Positions 5,466 to 6,017 of a stretch of 6,017 nucleotides of DNA are shown here, in pieces. The first letter of the stretch is position 1; each line of letters opens with the position of its first letter. Under the pieces are notes generated by a model. That model had not been told where the DNA came from, did no database searches, and was given only the letters and a program-made list of their open reading frames with translations. The position numbers and the translations under genes were made by a program. This stretch comes from Chitinophagales bacterium. Lineage in GTDB: Bacteria > Bacteroidota > Bacteroidia > Chitinophagales > UBA2359. Location: positions 1 through 6,017 of the forward strand of contig JAHDDN010000343.1 of assembly GCA_020629335.1 (NCBI GenBank), written 5' to 3'.

Positions 5466-5975
5466 ATGCCAATCATCACAACAGCTCAATCCCAAGACCT
5501 CCAAAAAATCAAGCAACTCTACACTGCCTGCACCCTCCTTATGCACCAAGAAGGCTACTTTAATTGGGATGAAAAATATCCTCCTATCAGTAAAATCCAA
5601 GCAGATATAAAAGCGCGAAGCCTCTTTAAAATGACGGATGAAGAAGAGATAAAAGCAGTCATCACACTGGATGAATACCAAAGCGAAGAATATCAAGAAA
5701 TTCAATGGGAAGGAAAAAATGGAACAGTGCTAGTCGTACACCGACTATCAGTACACCCCAAACACCAAAAACAAGGAATCGCTCGCCAAATGATGGACTT
5801 CGCCGAAGAGTGGGCCATCCAAAACCAATATCAATCTATCCGTCTCGACGCCTATCAACCTAACCAACGCTTACAACAGTTTTATCTCAACAGAAACTAC
5901 AAAGCCCTAGGCCACGTCTATCTCGAACAAAGACCCATTCCCTTCATCTGCTATGAAAAGATTTTAAGTAGGTGA
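5466..5975 (+). CDS. GNAT-family N-acetyltransferase
   Basis: Predicted to transfer an acyl group from acetyl-CoA to an amine; the substrate is not recognisable. The 169-aa product is one GNAT domain. The acetyl-CoA motif A is VHRLSVHPKHQKQGIARQMM (91-110), containing Q101-x-x-G104-x-A106, the Q/R-x-x-G-x-G/A signature. Motif B follows as IRLDAYQPNQRLQQFYLNRNY (split at 125-132 and 133-145), where Y140 is at the place of the usual catalytic Tyr. The N-terminus (IITTAQSQDLQKIKQLY) fits the first GNAT strand and helix. I choose ATG 5466; an in-frame TTG at 5460 would add only two residues and overlaps the probable -7 box. The ssb terminator separates it from ssb, so it is probably its own unit. 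Codons end in C often, as in mutY. It may be a small-molecule, antibiotic or protein acetylase; nothing here decides. Confidence 0.88.
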   Translation: MPIITTAQSQDLQKIKQLYTACTLLMHQEGYFNWDEKYPPISKIQADIKARSLFKMTDEEEIKAVITLDEYQSEEYQEIQWEGKNGTVLVVHRLSVHPKHQKQGIARQMMDFAEEWAIQNQYQSIRLDAYQPNQRLQQFYLNRNYKALGHVYLEQRPIPFICYEKILSR

Positions 5976-6017
5976 ATAAAAGTTTTCGCATAGTCCGATG
6001 AGGTTATTTTGAGCTTA

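Overview
The window looks like chromosomal DNA of a Bacteroidota bacterium. The first gene ends in a type IX secretion (T9SS) sorting domain, a system restricted to that phylum. The DNA is AT-rich, genes lack Shine-Dalgarno-like leaders, and TAnnTTTG-type -7 boxes occur. Placement below phylum is not secure; a Saprospiria- or Cytophagia-like organism is a guess from protein style.

All five genes lie on the + strand. 1-1958: the 3' part of a large secreted Calx-beta / OB-like protein with a C-terminal T9SS domain, closed by a hairpin and an intrinsic terminator. 1959-2323: a long intergenic stretch holding a ~160-bp imperfect palindrome (MITE-like or structured-RNA-like). 2324-3259: a membrane-anchored M23 (LytM) peptidoglycan peptidase. 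3317-4372: the adenine DNA glycosylase MutY, 57 bp downstream. 4373-4877: a 505-bp gene-free stretch with a perfect 23-bp inverted repeat, a nested GC-rich hairpin, a GC-rich block that looks like a dispersed repeat, then an AT-rich ssb leader. 4878-5390: single-stranded DNA-binding protein with a strong terminator. 5466-5975: a GNAT acetyltransferase whose ATG abuts a good -7 box.

mutY and ssb are neighbours in many Bacteroidota, often next to gldE/gldD; here a GNAT gene follows ssb instead. The genes do not form one obvious pathway: MutY and SSB serve DNA repair and replication, the M23 protein serves the cell wall, and the first gene serves the cell surface. I see no defence system, CRISPR array, tRNA, rRNA or transposase. 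The most unusual content is in the two large intergenic regions, which are structured and repeat-like rather than coding.
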